This document shows, piece by piece, positions 8,254 through 17,394 of a stretch of DNA of 34,815 nucleotides. Every line of letters starts with the position of its first letter. Positions within the stretch are counted from its first letter, which is position 1. Under the pieces are notes generated by a model that made no database searches, was not told where the DNA came from, and worked only from the letters and a program-made list of their open reading frames with translations. A program made the position numbers and the translations under genes. This DNA is from Sphingobacteriaceae bacterium (lineage in GTDB: Bacteria; Bacteroidota; Bacteroidia; Sphingobacteriales; Sphingobacteriaceae), in NCBI GenBank assembly GCA_947458875.1, contig CANGZD010000017.1, positions 1-34,815 of the forward strand, read 5' to 3'.

Positions 8254-9498
8254 ATGGTTTCTTTCGAACGTTTTACATTAGCCAACGGATTAAAGGTTTT
8301 GGTGCATGAAGATCCAACCAATCCAATGGCTGTTTTAAATATTTTGTACGATGTTGGAGCTCGAGATGAAGATCCCGATCAAACCGGTTTTGCCCATTTG
8401 TTCGAACACCTCATGTTTGGCGGCTCTGTTAACATTCCTTCTTATGATGAGCCCTTGCAGCGGGTTGGTGGCGAAAACAATGCTTTCACCAGCAATGATA
8501 TCACCAATTATTACATCACCCTGCCGGCTGTCAATTTAGAGACGGCTTTTTGGCTCGAAAGCGACCGAATGTTGAGTTTGGCCTTTTCGGAGAAAAGTTT
8601 GGATGTACAACGAAATGTGGTTTGCGAAGAGTTTAAACAGCGTTACCTCAATCAGCCTTACGGCGATGTTTGGCTCAAGCTTCGTCCCTTGGCCTACCAG
8701 ACACATCCCTACCAATGGGCAACCATCGGTAAGGAGCTTTCGCATATCGAAAATGCAAGAATGGAAGATGTAAAAGCATTTTTTCATCGATTTTATGTGC
8801 CTGCTAATGCCATCATGGTGGTGGCTGGGGCAGTGAAGCTTTCAGAAGTAAAACAATTGACCGAACGCTGGTTCGGTCCCATCCCGGGAGGAGAAAAACC
8901 CAAGCGGAATTTACCGCAGGAGCCGGCGCAAACTACCGCCCGCCAAGAAGTGCTTACAGCAAAGGTGCCTTTAAATGCTATTTATAAGGCTTTTCACATG
9001 CCTGCAAGAAACGATAAGGACTATTATGCTGCCGATTTATTGTCAGATATTTTATCGAGGGGCAATTCGTCCAGGCTGTATCGCAAATTACTGAAAGAGC
9101 AAAAGTTATTTTCAGACATTAATGCTTACCATTTAGGAAGCATTGATCCAGGCTTAATGGTGGTGGAGGGTAAACTTGCGCCCGATTTAAGTATGGAGGC
9201 CGCAGATGAGGCCATTTGGGCAGAATTAGACCTGATTAAAACGGAATTAGTGAGCGAGGAAGAACTGAATAAAGTGAAAAACAAGATGGAGTCCACAATG
9301 GTTTTTGCGGAGATGAGTCTGTTGGATAAAGCAATGAATTTGGCCTATTTTGAACTGCTGGGCGATGCTAAAGAGCTGAACCAAGAAGTGGATAAATACC
9401 TACGTGTAAGTGCAGAAGAAATCAGGCAGGTTGCCCGAAAAATATTTTGTCCGGAAAACTCCTCTACCTTATATTATAAAGCAGAAAATCATGATTAA
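8254..9498 (+). CDS. M16-family zinc metallopeptidase, catalytic subunit
   Basis: A 414-residue peptidase of the pitrilysin/processing-peptidase class. The start is placed at 8254 (MVSFERFTLANGLKVLVHED); an in-frame ATG at 8224 lies in the presumed promoter. The inverted zinc motif HxxEH is His48-Leu-Phe-Glu51-His52 (HLFEHLMFGG), with the distal zinc-ligand glutamate expected in VVCEEFKQR. There is no signal peptide, so a cytoplasmic location or unconventional export is possible. The stop overlaps the start of the second M16 gene by 8 nt. Family members of this paired type form heterodimers in which this subunit cleaves and the partner supplies substrate-binding residues. Confidence 0.9.
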   Translation: MVSFERFTLANGLKVLVHEDPTNPMAVLNILYDVGARDEDPDQTGFAHLFEHLMFGGSVNIPSYDEPLQRVGGENNAFTSNDITNYYITLPAVNLETAFWLESDRMLSLAFSEKSLDVQRNVVCEEFKQRYLNQPYGDVWLKLRPLAYQTHPYQWATIGKELSHIENARMEDVKAFFHRFYVPANAIMVVAGAVKLSEVKQLTERWFGPIPGGEKPKRNLPQEPAQTTARQEVLTAKVPLNAIYKAFHMPARNDKDYYAADLLSDILSRGNSSRLYRKLLKEQKLFSDINAYHLGSIDPGLMVVEGKLAPDLSMEAADEAIWAELDLIKTELVSEEELNKVKNKMESTMVFAEMSLLDKAMNLAYFELLGDAKELNQEVDKYLRVSAEEIRQVARKIFCPENSSTLYYKAENHD

Positions 9499-10765
9499 CA
9501 GAAGTGTTGCGCCCGCTTTCAGAGAAGTTGAGCAGATAGAACTCCTCAAAGCCAACCCTGCCAGACTCGACAATGGCCTACCTTTTTTCGTTATCAATGG
9601 AGGAGAACAGGAGTTGGTACGCATCGAATTTATTTTCGAAAATGTGTCATGGGACCCTGCCAAACCACTCCAGGCATTTGCTACCAATGCTTTGCTCCAA
9701 GAGGGCACCTCTGTTTACACCTCAGCCGAGTTAGCCGAAAAACTGGATTATTATGGTGCTTTTCTGCAAAAGGACTTTTCCTTCGATCATTCGAGCCTGG
9801 TGCTCTATACTTTAAACAAACACCTCGAATCGGTTTTACCTCTACTGCGAGACATTCTTACGGATGCCATTTTCCCTCAGCACGAACTCGATACTTTTGT
9901 TCGTAATCAAAAACAAAAACTTCAGGTTAGTTTAGAGAAAAATGATTTCTTAGCCCGAAGGGCGTTCAATCAGATTCTTTTCAAAGAGACGCTCTATGGC
10001 CATACGGCACAACCAGAAGATTATGACCACCTGAAACAGGCTGACCTGCTTGCCTATTACCAAGCTGCTTATCAGCCCGCCAATTGTACGCTCATCGTTT
10101 CCGGTTTGGTAAACGACCAATTGATCAAATTGCTCAACAGGGAGTTTGGTCAAACCTGGTCTTCGGTGAGCAACCCACACAAAAATGAGTTTAGTTTTTT
10201 GCCTGGTAAGGGTGAATTGCATTTAACTGAGCGTAAAGATGCTTTGCAATCAGCCATCCGCATTGGGCAAGTATCCATTAACAGAACGCATCCCGATTTC
10301 CCGGCATTACAGGTGCTCAATACCATTTTTGGTGGCTATTTTGGCTCACGTTTAATGGCGAATATCCGCGAAGAAAAAGGTTATACTTATGGCATTGGTT
10401 CAGCATTGGTGTCTTTACAAAATGCCGGTTATTTCTTCATTGCCTCAGAAGTTGGGGCAGAAGTTTGCCATGCAGCGATCGGGGAGATCGAAAAGGAAAT
10501 TAATTTATTAAGATCCGAATTGGTTGATCAGCGGGAATTACACTTGGTCAGGAATTACATGATGGGATCCATGCTTGGAAGTTTGGAGAATGCTTTTTCA
10601 CATGCCGACAAATTCAAAAATATTTATTTTTTTGGATTAGGTTACGATTATTACGATCGCTATGTCCAAACCCTCAGATCCATCAATCCTGAGTCGCTTT
10701 TAAATCTGGCCAATCAGTACCTTAATTTTGATCAATTAGAAAAAGTGATTGTTGGCAAGCAATAA
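9491..10765 (+). CDS. M16-family peptidase-like protein, non-catalytic partner
   Basis: A 424-residue protein from the ATG at 9491 (MINRSVAPAFREVEQIELLK); the frame is open further upstream but only inside the preceding gene. The fold is M16-like, but the HxxEH site is replaced (NALLQEGTS at the aligned place), so it should not bind zinc. It keeps the C-terminal-lobe segment ANIREEKGYTYGIGSAL, where the Arg-Tyr pair of M16B partner subunits is found. This is the classic active/inactive arrangement of bacterial M16B heterodimers. It is co-transcribed with the catalytic subunit, with an 8-nt overlap. Confidence 0.88.
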   Translation: MINRSVAPAFREVEQIELLKANPARLDNGLPFFVINGGEQELVRIEFIFENVSWDPAKPLQAFATNALLQEGTSVYTSAELAEKLDYYGAFLQKDFSFDHSSLVLYTLNKHLESVLPLLRDILTDAIFPQHELDTFVRNQKQKLQVSLEKNDFLARRAFNQILFKETLYGHTAQPEDYDHLKQADLLAYYQAAYQPANCTLIVSGLVNDQLIKLLNREFGQTWSSVSNPHKNEFSFLPGKGELHLTERKDALQSAIRIGQVSINRTHPDFPALQVLNTIFGGYFGSRLMANIREEKGYTYGIGSALVSLQNAGYFFIASEVGAEVCHAAIGEIEKEINLLRSELVDQRELHLVRNYMMGSMLGSLENAFSHADKFKNIYFFGLGYDYYDRYVQTLRSINPESLLNLANQYLNFDQLEKVIVGKQ

Positions 10766-10790
10766 ATTCGTGATTATCAAAGAAAAGCGA

Positions 10791-10798
10791 TAACTTTG
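10791..10798 (+). promoter_or_regulatory. Putative -7 box of guaB
   Basis: TAACTTTG matches TAnnTTTG exactly and lies 34 nt before the guaB start, after the stop of the M16 pair. No TTG at a suitable -33 distance is seen. Confidence 0.6.
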
Positions 10799-10832
10799 TC
10801 TGGCAAATAATAATTCTAAAACATTATTTGCT

Positions 10833-12302
10833 ATGGAGCTTGATCCTCAAAAATTTGTCGCCGAAGGCCTCACTTACGACGATGTACTTTTAATCCCTGC
10901 TTATTCCGAAGTATTGCCACGTGATGTGGATACCAGCACCTGGTTAACTCGTAAAATCCGTTTGAATATCCCATTGGTATCTGCAGCCATGGATACCGTT
11001 ACGGAGGCTGAACTGGCCATTGCGATTGCGCAGGCGGGCGGTTTGGGTATGTTACATAAAAACATGAGTATCCAGGCCCAGGCAGAAGAAGTACGCAAGG
11101 TGAAACGCTCGGAAAGTGGTATGATCCAGGATCCGGTTACGCTACACGAAAACTCTTTAGTGAAAGATGCTTTTCAGATCATGCGTGAGTTTAAAATCGG
11201 TGGAATTCCGGTTATTGATGCAGAAAACAAACTAAAGGGAATTATTACCAATCGCGATTTGCGTTTTCAGAAAGACATGAATCGTCCGGTAAGGGAAGTA
11301 ATGACACAGGAAGAATTGGTGACTGCTCCGGAAGGCACCGACTTGCTGAAAGCAGAAGAAATACTTCAAAATTATAAGATTGAAAAACTCCCAATTATAA
11401 ATAAACAAGGTTGTCTGGTGGGTTTAATTACCTTTAAAGACATTCAGAAATTCAAGAATTTTCCAAAGGCTTGTAAAGATGCCCACGGACGTTTAAGAGT
11501 GGGTGCTGCCGTGGGTGTAACTCCCGATACCATGGATCGAGTTGCAGCGCTCGTAAAAGCTGGAGTCGACGTGATTGCCATTGATACGGCACATGGTCAC
11601 TCAAAAGGGGTAATCAGTCAGCTGAGAGAAGTTAAAGCGAAATACCCTGATTTGCAAGTGATTGCAGGAAATATTGCAACCGGAGATGCTGCCAAAGCAT
11701 TGGCTGAAGCCGGTGCGGATGCAGTGAAGGTTGGAATTGGTCCCGGCTCTATTTGTACCACCCGAATCATTGCCGGAGTTGGTGTGCCCCAATTGTACGC
11801 TGTGTTTGAATGTGCCAAAGCTTTAAAAGGTACAGGTGTTCCGGTAATTGCCGATGGTGGAATTAAGCATACCGGAGATATTGCAAAAGCCATTGCAGCT
11901 GGTGCCAGCTCCATCATGGCAGGTTCGCTATTTGCCGGAGTGGAAGAATCGCCGGGCGAAACCATTATTTACGAAGGCCGTAAGTTTAAATCGTATCGGG
12001 GCATGGGTTCGGTTGAAGCCATGGAGCAGGGTTCAAAAGATCGCTATTTTCAGGATGTAGAAGATGATATCAAAAAACTGGTGCCAGAGGGTATTGTGGG
12101 CAGAGTGCCTTTTAAGGGCAGCTTGTCGGAAGTAACTTACCAGTTTATTGGCGGATTAAAAGCCAGTATGGGTTATTGTGGAGCAGCCACCATTGCTGAT
12201 TTGCAGGAAGCTAAATTTGTAAGAATTACCGCTTCTGGTATTCGTGAAAGTCATCCGCACGATATTACCATCACCAAAGAAGCACCTAACTATTCACGCT
12301 AA
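10833..12302 (+). CDS. guaB: Inosine-5'-monophosphate dehydrogenase
   Basis: A 489-residue IMP dehydrogenase, which oxidises IMP to XMP with NAD+ at the first committed step of GMP synthesis. The barrel begins with [21 protein letters not shown]. Two CBS domains (about residues 97-205) are inserted, giving nucleotide-responsive regulation in this family. The catalytic loop [18 protein letters not shown] holds the nucleophile Cys308. The flap and C-terminal segments [10 protein letters not shown] and [12 protein letters not shown] are present. Length is normal. It has its own -7 box and is followed after 4 nt by a LOG-family gene. Confidence 0.97.
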   Translation: MELDPQKFVAEGLTYDDVLLIPAYSEVLPRDVDTSTWLTRKIRLNIPLVSAAMDTVTEAELAIAIAQAGGLGMLHKNMSIQAQAEEVRKVKRSESGMIQDPVTLHENSLVKDAFQIMREFKIGGIPVIDAENKLKGIITNRDLRFQKDMNRPVREVMTQEELVTAPEGTDLLKAEEILQNYKIEKLPIINKQGCLVGLITFKDIQKFKNFPKACKDAHGRLRVGAAVGVTPDTMDRVAALVKAGVDVIAIDTAHGHSKGVISQLREVKAKYPDLQVIAGNIATGDAAKALAEAGADAVKVGIGPGSICTTRIIAGVGVPQLYAVFECAKALKGTGVPVIADGGIKHTGDIAKAIAAGASSIMAGSLFAGVEESPGETIIYEGRKFKSYRGMGSVEAMEQGSKDRYFQDVEDDIKKLVPEGIVGRVPFKGSLSEVTYQFIGGLKASMGYCGAATIADLQEAKFVRITASGIRESHPHDITITKEAPNYSR

Positions 12303-12306
12303 GCCC

Positions 12307-12891
12307 ATGAAAAGCATCTGTGTTTTTTGCGGTTCCAACTTTAATGGAGACCCTTCACTGTTACAGGCAGTTGAAGAGCTGTCTGATTTGATGGTTAATA
12401 AAGACATTGCGCTCGTTTACGGCGGTGGCAGGGTAGGTGTTATGGGTTTAATCGCCAACAAGATCATGCAAAAAGGTGGAAAGGCAATCGGTGTGATTCC
12501 GGAATTTTTGATGAACAAGGAAGTGGGGCACGAAGGACTCAGCGAATTGATCATCACGGAAAACATGCATCAGCGTAAGCAAAAAATGGCTGATTTATCA
12601 GACGGAGTGATTACACTGCCAGGTGGTTACGGTACCATGGAAGAATTTTTTGAAGTGTTGACCTGGCTGCAATTGGGCCTTCACCACAAGCCGATCGGTT
12701 TATTAAATGTGGGCGGTTTTTACGATCCATTGTTACTTCAGCTGGATGTAATGGTGGCGCAAAAATTTTTAAAACCAATTAATCGGGAATTAGTTTTAAA
12801 TGATGACAAAGCGGGGCCACTGATTACGAAAATGGAGCTCTTTGATGCCCAGCCTGATGATGTATGGTTCAGAGATCGTAACCTTACTTAA
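12307..12891 (+). CDS. LOG-family protein (nucleotide 5'-monophosphate phosphoribohydrolase type)
   Basis: A 194-residue TIGR00730/LOG protein starting at the ATG at 12307 (MKSICVFCGSNFNGDPSLLQ). The longer open frame starts inside guaB and is rejected. The family motif PGGYGTMEE is at 105-113, with the paired basic residues upstream (MHQRKQKM, Arg90), and an early Rossmann-like VYGGGRVGVMG. LOG enzymes cleave the base from cytokinin riboside monophosphates or, more generally, nucleoside monophosphates. The 4-nt gap to guaB suggests a role in purine nucleotide turnover rather than hormone production. This is inference. Confidence 0.88.
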   Translation: MKSICVFCGSNFNGDPSLLQAVEELSDLMVNKDIALVYGGGRVGVMGLIANKIMQKGGKAIGVIPEFLMNKEVGHEGLSELIITENMHQRKQKMADLSDGVITLPGGYGTMEEFFEVLTWLQLGLHHKPIGLLNVGGFYDPLLLQLDVMVAQKFLKPINRELVLNDDKAGPLITKMELFDAQPDDVWFRDRNLT

Positions 12892-13028
12892 TCCATCTGG
12901 TTTTTAATTCAATTCAAAGCTCCTAAACCATTGATTTGGAACGATTTTTGTGGTAATAAAATCTCGAAAATTTCTCCTTTAAATTTGATAAAATCATCAA
13001 AAAATCAATTTAATTTCGGGTTTAATGT

Positions 13029-13036
13029 TAACTTTG
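13029..13036 (+). promoter_or_regulatory. Putative -7 box of rpoD
   Basis: TAACTTTG is an exact TAnnTTTG match, 31 nt upstream of the rpoD ATG, in the 176-bp intergenic region. No clear TTG at the -33 position. Confidence 0.58.
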
Positions 13037-13067
13037 CTTTTTCGAAAAATAGCATCCCAAACTTTCA

Positions 13068-13928
13068 ATGAGACAACTTAAGATCACCCAGTCTATTACC
13101 AACCGCGAATCGCAGTCTTTGGATAAGTATTTGCACGAAATTGGTAAAGTAGATTTGATTACTGCCGAAGAAGAAGTTATCCTGGCTCAAAAGATCAGAG
13201 AAGGGGATCAGGCAGCTTTGGAGCGCTTAACCAAAACCAATTTACGTTTCGTGGTATCGGTGGCCAAGCAGTACCAAAATCAGGGTTTAACTCTGGGCGA
13301 TTTGATCAATGAAGGAAACCTGGGTTTGATTAAAGCAGCAAAACGTTTCGACGAAACAAAAGGATTTAAGTTTATTTCTTATGCCGTTTGGTGGATTCGC
13401 CAGTCTATATTGCAGGCCATCGCTGAACAAAGCCGTATTGTGCGTTTGCCATTAAACCAGGTAGGTTCTTTGAGCAAGATCAGCAAGGCATTTTCCAAAC
13501 TAGAGCAGGAGTATGAGCGTGAGCCTTCACCTGAAGAACTGGCCGACATGCTGGAAACTACCGTAGATAAAATTTCAGATACCCTGAGTAATTCTGGTCG
13601 TCACGTATCTATGGATGCGCCTTTTGTACAGGGGGAAGAGAATACTTTATTAGATGTACTGGAAAATAAAGATCCTGAAACAGATAGCAGCCTGATTAAC
13701 GAATCGCTATCTGAAGAGATCAAAAGATCTTTATCAACCTTAACAGACAGGGAAAGAGAAATTGTGGTTTTATTTTTTGGTCTGAGTACCAGCCAACCAC
13801 TTTCACTAGAGGAAATTGGTGAGAAATTTAACCTTACCCGCGAACGAGTTCGACAAATTAAGGATAAAGCCTTACAGCGACTCCGACATACATCGCGAAG
13901 CAAAATATTAAAATCTTATTTAGGATAA
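13068..13928 (+). CDS. rpoD: RNA polymerase primary sigma factor (RpoD/SigA, short Bacteroidota form)
   Basis: A 286-residue sigma-70 factor that gives RNA polymerase its main promoter specificity. Region 1.2 begins near residue 16 ([20 protein letters not shown]). Regions 2.1-2.4 span about 50-120 ([44 protein letters not shown]). Region 3 follows, and region 4.2 lies near 245-275 ([20 protein letters not shown]). Region 1.1 is absent, which is normal for the phylum's primary sigma, as is recognition of TTG/TAnnTTTG promoters such as those seen throughout this window. It is a single-gene unit with its own promoter and terminator. Confidence 0.95.
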   Translation: MRQLKITQSITNRESQSLDKYLHEIGKVDLITAEEEVILAQKIREGDQAALERLTKTNLRFVVSVAKQYQNQGLTLGDLINEGNLGLIKAAKRFDETKGFKFISYAVWWIRQSILQAIAEQSRIVRLPLNQVGSLSKISKAFSKLEQEYEREPSPEELADMLETTVDKISDTLSNSGRHVSMDAPFVQGEENTLLDVLENKDPETDSSLINESLSEEIKRSLSTLTDREREIVVLFFGLSTSQPLSLEEIGEKFNLTRERVRQIKDKALQRLRHTSRSKILKSYLG

Positions 13929-13931
13929 TTT

Positions 13932-13958
13932 AAAATCGGGCAAATGCCCGATTTTTTT
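13932..13958 (+). terminator. Rho-independent terminator of rpoD
   Basis: A 10-bp perfect stem (13932-13941 with 13946-13955, core ATCGGGC/GCCCGAT), a 4-nt loop, and seven T from 13952. It begins three bases after the stop codon. Confidence 0.92.
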
Positions 13959-14023
13959 GTTTGAACATATTGTATTTTTTACACTATATCATTTTATTAA
14001 AAAATTAACATTCCATCTATTTT

Positions 14024-15469
14024 ATGAATCACCAATACGAAACCGAATTTAAAAATTGGGTTGAGAAAGAGAAAAAAGCCATCGAATTGATCAATGTGGT
14101 GGGCCAATTATGGTTTGAACGTTCTATTGAGCTGGTATTGTTTCGAAAGCCATTATTTGATGTCAGCAGCAGCGAAATCCTCGCTCATCATCATTATGCC
14201 CGTCAGATTACCAAAAAGGAAATTTCAATTCATGAGACATTGGCATTGGCAAAAGCAATTGCCGCATCCAACTTGGCTCCTTCTAGGATTGACATGGGCC
14301 GCTTGGCTGTTGAATGGCTCAATGAAGGTGCCAAGTTTAACACAGCTCACGATTTTATTTTATCGAAACTGTCAAAATATGTCGGAAAAGATAAAATTCA
14401 ATTACAATCGAAAGATGTAGTATTGTACGGCTTTGGCAGAATAGGCCGGATTGCCGCACGTGAATTGATTCTGCAAGCCGGAAAGGGAGAGCAGTTGCGT
14501 TTAAGAGCGATTGTTACCCGCACTAACTCTGATGAAGATCTCACCAAACGTGCTGAATTATTGAGAAATGACTCGGTACATGGCTCCTTTACCGGAACCA
14601 TTATTGAAGATTTTAAAAATAAAGCCCTCATCATCAATGGCCAAATGGTGTACATGATTGCGGCTAAAAATCCAGAAGAAGTGGATTACACTGCTTTTGG
14701 TATCAAGGATGCTTTATTAATTGATAATACTGGTGTGTACAGAGATCGTGAAGGCTTATCTAAACATATGATGGCCAAAGGTGTTTCCAAAGTTTTATTG
14801 ACTGCTCCGGGTAAAGGAGACATCCCAAATATTGTTCACGGAATCAATTATCAAGATGCTGACCCAGCCGAAACGATCTACTCGGCCGCTTCATGTACCA
14901 CGAATGCAATAGTTCCGGTGTTAAAAGTGGTGAACGAGTATATGGGTATTGAAAAAGGACACATTGAGACCGTACATTCTTATACCAACGACCAGAACTT
15001 GCTGGATAATTACCACAAAAAATCACGTAGGGGCCGTTCTGCAGCCTTGAACATGGTAATTACCGAGACCGGTGCAGATAAAGCGGTTTCAAAGGTTTTA
15101 CCGGTTTTGTCGGGCAAGTTGACCGGAAATGCCGTCAGAGTACCTACCCCGGATGTTTCTTTGGCCATTCTGAACCTCAGCCTCAGCAAAAAAACCTCTA
15201 AAGAAGAATTGGCCAAAGTATTGAACGATGCTTCGCTCTACGGGAATTTGGTGGAACAGTTGGAATATTCAATTTCTAACGAATTGGTTTCCAGCGATGT
15301 CATCGGTAACAGCCATGCTTCCATTGTGGATGGTCCGGCAACCATACTCTCCGCCGATCAACAATCGGTGGTCTTGTACGTGTGGTACGATAATGAATAT
15401 GGTTATACCCGACAGGTGATCCGTTTAGCTAAAATGATTGCTGGCGTGATTCGTTTAACATACTATTGA
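14024..15469 (+). CDS. Glyceraldehyde-3-phosphate dehydrogenase, long form with N-terminal extension
   Basis: A 481-residue GAPDH, about 145 residues longer than the usual enzyme. The Rossmann glycine motif GFGRIGR is at 136-142, so residues 1-130 are an extra, mainly helical and charged domain (for example FKNWVEKEKKAIELI, ALAKAIAASNLAP). The catalytic SCTTN has the nucleophile Cys291, and His318 follows in HSYTNDQN. At the end of strand beta-2, where NAD-specific enzymes have Asp (AIND), this protein has AIVTRT, so Thr165-Arg166 could accept NADP(H). This is inferred. Long GAPDHs of this kind are known in Bacteroidota. The role may be biosynthetic or gluconeogenic rather than the main glycolytic step. 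It is monocistronic, with no clear terminator. Confidence 0.88.
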   Translation: MNHQYETEFKNWVEKEKKAIELINVVGQLWFERSIELVLFRKPLFDVSSSEILAHHHYARQITKKEISIHETLALAKAIAASNLAPSRIDMGRLAVEWLNEGAKFNTAHDFILSKLSKYVGKDKIQLQSKDVVLYGFGRIGRIAARELILQAGKGEQLRLRAIVTRTNSDEDLTKRAELLRNDSVHGSFTGTIIEDFKNKALIINGQMVYMIAAKNPEEVDYTAFGIKDALLIDNTGVYRDREGLSKHMMAKGVSKVLLTAPGKGDIPNIVHGINYQDADPAETIYSAASCTTNAIVPVLKVVNEYMGIEKGHIETVHSYTNDQNLLDNYHKKSRRGRSAALNMVITETGADKAVSKVLPVLSGKLTGNAVRVPTPDVSLAILNLSLSKKTSKEELAKVLNDASLYGNLVEQLEYSISNELVSSDVIGNSHASIVDGPATILSADQQSVVLYVWYDNEYGYTRQVIRLAKMIAGVIRLTYY

Positions 15470-15596
15470 TCACACAATCCGGTGTTCTTGGCAAAATCCA
15501 CTATTTGCGCCAATATATACAACTGTTAGTAGCTGTAAGAAGATGTAATTCGCTCATGCACATGTTTGAGCAAATAGGTCGGGTGTATTTACCAAA

Positions 15597-15618
15597 GAAA
15601 ATTGTAAGCACAATTTTC
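15597..15618. repeat. Perfect inverted repeat in the intergenic region
   Basis: GAAAATTGT (15597-15605) pairs with ACAATTTTC (15610-15618) around a 4-nt loop. No T-run follows on the plus strand, so it is not a standard terminator. The gene on its left ends about 130 bases away. Confidence 0.6.
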
Positions 15619-15788
15619 ATTCTACCCTGTCATCAATTAAGTTTGGAGCACAACTAAGCGATGCTATAGCGTTGTTTAGTAAAATACAACATACCTGTGC
15701 CTGCCAGTCAAGCACATCATAAGCATTAATAATGAGCCATGCGATTACTATCCTACAAACACGGCTTTTCGATTAAATTTAATAACTG

Positions 15789-15795
15789 TATTTTG
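15789..15795 (+). promoter_or_regulatory. Putative -7 box of phzF
   Basis: TATTTTG is one base shorter than TAnnTTTG and ends 5 nt before the phzF ATG. No TTG at the expected -33 distance. Confidence 0.35.
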
Positions 15796-15800
15796 GAGCC

Positions 15801-16589
15801 ATGAATATCCCAATTTATCAGGTGGATGCCTTCACCAATCAATTATTTGGAGGAAATCCGGCTGCGGTTTGCCCCCTGAAAGAATGGCTTCCTGCTGCAA
15901 CTATGCTTCAAATTGCTAAAGAAAATAATTTAGCTGAGACTGCATTCTTCATCCCCAAAGGAGATGATTATGAATTGAGATGGTTTACGCCAGAAATAGA
16001 AATAGATTTATGTGGACATGCTACGCTGGCCACGGCGCACGTTATTTTTACCCAGCTTGGCGAACAAAGAGAGAGCATTTATTTCCACACCCAAAAGGCC
16101 GGAATACTGAGTGTCAGCTGTAAGGATGATTTATATGTGCTCGATTTTCCTTCCAGAATTCCTGAACCCACCATACTGCCTGAGGGTTTACTTGCTGCAA
16201 TGGGTGGCCCAGCACCTAAATTCGTTTTGAAATCAAGAGACTATTTTTTGGTTTATGAAAACGAAGTTGAAATAGCCGCCCTCAAACCTGATTTCAATGC
16301 GCTTAATAAAATTGATGCCATTGGTTTCATTGTTACTGCACCTGGAGAAAAATGTGATTTTGTTTCTCGTTTTTTTGCCCCTCAGGTGGGAATTAACGAA
16401 GATCCGGTGACTGGATCGGCACATTGTAACTTGATTCCTTATTGGGCAGAAAAATTGGGTAAAAAGCACTTACACGCTTTTCAGATCTCTGAACGTAGAG
16501 GAGAGCTTTGGTGTGAATTAAAAGGCGACCGGGTGTTAATGGCCGGCAAAGCAGTAACGTACCTAAAAGGGGAGATTTTTGTAGGATAA
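15801..16589 (+). CDS. PhzF-family isomerase/epimerase-like protein
   Basis: A 262-residue member of the PhzF family, two-domain diaminopimelate-epimerase-like folds. The start MNIPIYQVDAFTNQLFGGNP is typical, and the conserved catalytic glutamate is Glu46 in NNLAETAFF. LCGHATLATAHVIF and the second-domain FFAPQVGINEDPVTGSAHC follow. In phenazine producers PhzF isomerises a chorismate-derived intermediate. Here no other phenazine genes are present, so the family name should not be read as a function and the substrate is unknown. It is transcribed alone and is convergent with the LOG gene downstream. Confidence 0.88.
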   Translation: MNIPIYQVDAFTNQLFGGNPAAVCPLKEWLPAATMLQIAKENNLAETAFFIPKGDDYELRWFTPEIEIDLCGHATLATAHVIFTQLGEQRESIYFHTQKAGILSVSCKDDLYVLDFPSRIPEPTILPEGLLAAMGGPAPKFVLKSRDYFLVYENEVEIAALKPDFNALNKIDAIGFIVTAPGEKCDFVSRFFAPQVGINEDPVTGSAHCNLIPYWAEKLGKKHLHAFQISERRGELWCELKGDRVLMAGKAVTYLKGEIFVG

Positions 16590-16595
16590 GCTTCC

Positions 16596-16637
16596 AGTCA
16601 TCAGTTTTTAGCCCGCAGTCAAATAAAACTGACGACT
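16596..16637. terminator. Hairpin between convergent genes (possible terminator)
   Basis: A 13-bp inverted repeat (16596-16608 with 16625-16637) with one A-C mismatch, which becomes a U-G wobble in the minus-strand transcript. The loop is 16 nt. There is no good T-run, so termination strength is uncertain. It sits between the stop codons of phzF and the reverse LOG gene. Confidence 0.5.
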
Positions 16638-16659
16638 AAAGACTGAGACTGCAAACTCA

Positions 16660-17367
16660 TTAGAAATTCGGTTTCAATACGTACTTATCGTAGAAGCGGA
16701 AGATGTGTTCTGCGGCATCTTCGGCCGTATCTACCAGTCGGAAGAGATTCAAGTCTTCTTCATTGATATTGTGCTCTCTCAATAGCATGGTTTCCTTCAA
16801 CCAGTCAATTAAACCCTTCCAATAAGAGGTTCCTACCAATACAATAGGGAAGCGGGCAATTTTGCCGGTTTGGATGAGCGTAAATGCCTCAAACATCTCG
16901 TCAAGCGTTCCAAATCCACCAGGAAGCACAATAAACCCTTGTGAATATTTCATAAACATCACTTTGCGTACAAAGAAATAATCAAATTCTAGGAGTTTGT
17001 CACGATCGATATATTTATTGTGGAATTGTTCAAACGGCAATTCAATGTTCAATCCTACCGATTTACCTCCGGCCTGGTAAGCTCCCTTATTGGCTGCTTC
17101 CATGATACCCGGCCCGCCACCAGAAATAACGCCATAACCGCGTTCGGTTAATAGACGTGCAATGTCTTCGGCCATTTTATAGTAAACATTAGTTTCCTTG
17201 GTTCTGGCCGATCCGAAAATGGAAACACAAGGGCCAATTTTTGCTAATTTTTCAAATCCATCTACAAATTCGGCCATAATTTTAAAGATCTGCCAAGAAT
17301 CAGTCACCTTGATTTCTTGCCAGTCTTTATTCTCAAATGCATTTCTAATTTTTTCTTCGCTATTCAT
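16660..17367 (-). CDS. LOG-family protein, second paralogue
   Basis: A 235-residue TIGR00730-type protein. It is larger than the first LOG protein because of an N-terminal helical extension of about 40 residues. Family motifs are SGGGPGIMEAANKGA (82-96) and PGGFGTLDE (149-157), with the basic RKVMFMK stretch between them. It is predicted to release a base from nucleoside monophosphates, with substrate unknown. It follows the symporter gene by 27 nt on the same strand, so the two are probably co-transcribed. Confidence 0.87.
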   Translation of the reverse strand: MNSEEKIRNAFENKDWQEIKVTDSWQIFKIMAEFVDGFEKLAKIGPCVSIFGSARTKETNVYYKMAEDIARLLTERGYGVISGGGPGIMEAANKGAYQAGGKSVGLNIELPFEQFHNKYIDRDKLLEFDYFFVRKVMFMKYSQGFIVLPGGFGTLDEMFEAFTLIQTGKIARFPIVLVGTSYWKGLIDWLKETMLLREHNINEEDLNLFRLVDTAEDAAEHIFRFYDKYVLKPNF

Positions 17368-17394
17368 GGTATCTGTAATCTATATGCTTAAGAA

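Larger units (their letters stand above)
15470..15800. other. 331-bp intergenic region without a supported gene
   Basis: No coding region is supported between the GAPDH gene and phzF. A 63-codon frame at 15466-15657 has no recognisable motif or promoter and overlaps the GAPDH stop. The region holds a perfect 9-bp hairpin at 15597-15618 and, at its end, a -7-like TATTTTG just before phzF. A small RNA cannot be excluded. Confidence 0.5.

Noticed and set aside
9410-9490. Extended start of the second M16 protein
   Set aside because: It lies within the first M16 gene; the ATG at 9491 gives an 8-nt operon overlap and a normal length.
8254-10765. Peptide-antibiotic maturation by the M16 pair, as in PQQ or other RiPP clusters
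   Set aside because: No precursor peptide, radical SAM maturase or transporter is adjacent; the unit is followed by guaB.
12244-12306. Longer N-terminus for the LOG protein inside guaB
   Set aside because: It is out of frame with guaB and inside its C-terminal coding sequence; MKSICVFCGS is the usual LOG start.
15466-15657. 63-codon frame after the GAPDH gene
   Set aside because: It overlaps the GAPDH stop, has no recognisable motif and no upstream promoter signal.
15801-16589. Phenazine biosynthesis cluster
   Set aside because: Only a PhzF-family protein is present; no phzA-E or phzG-like genes lie nearby, and PhzF homologues are widespread outside phenazine pathways.
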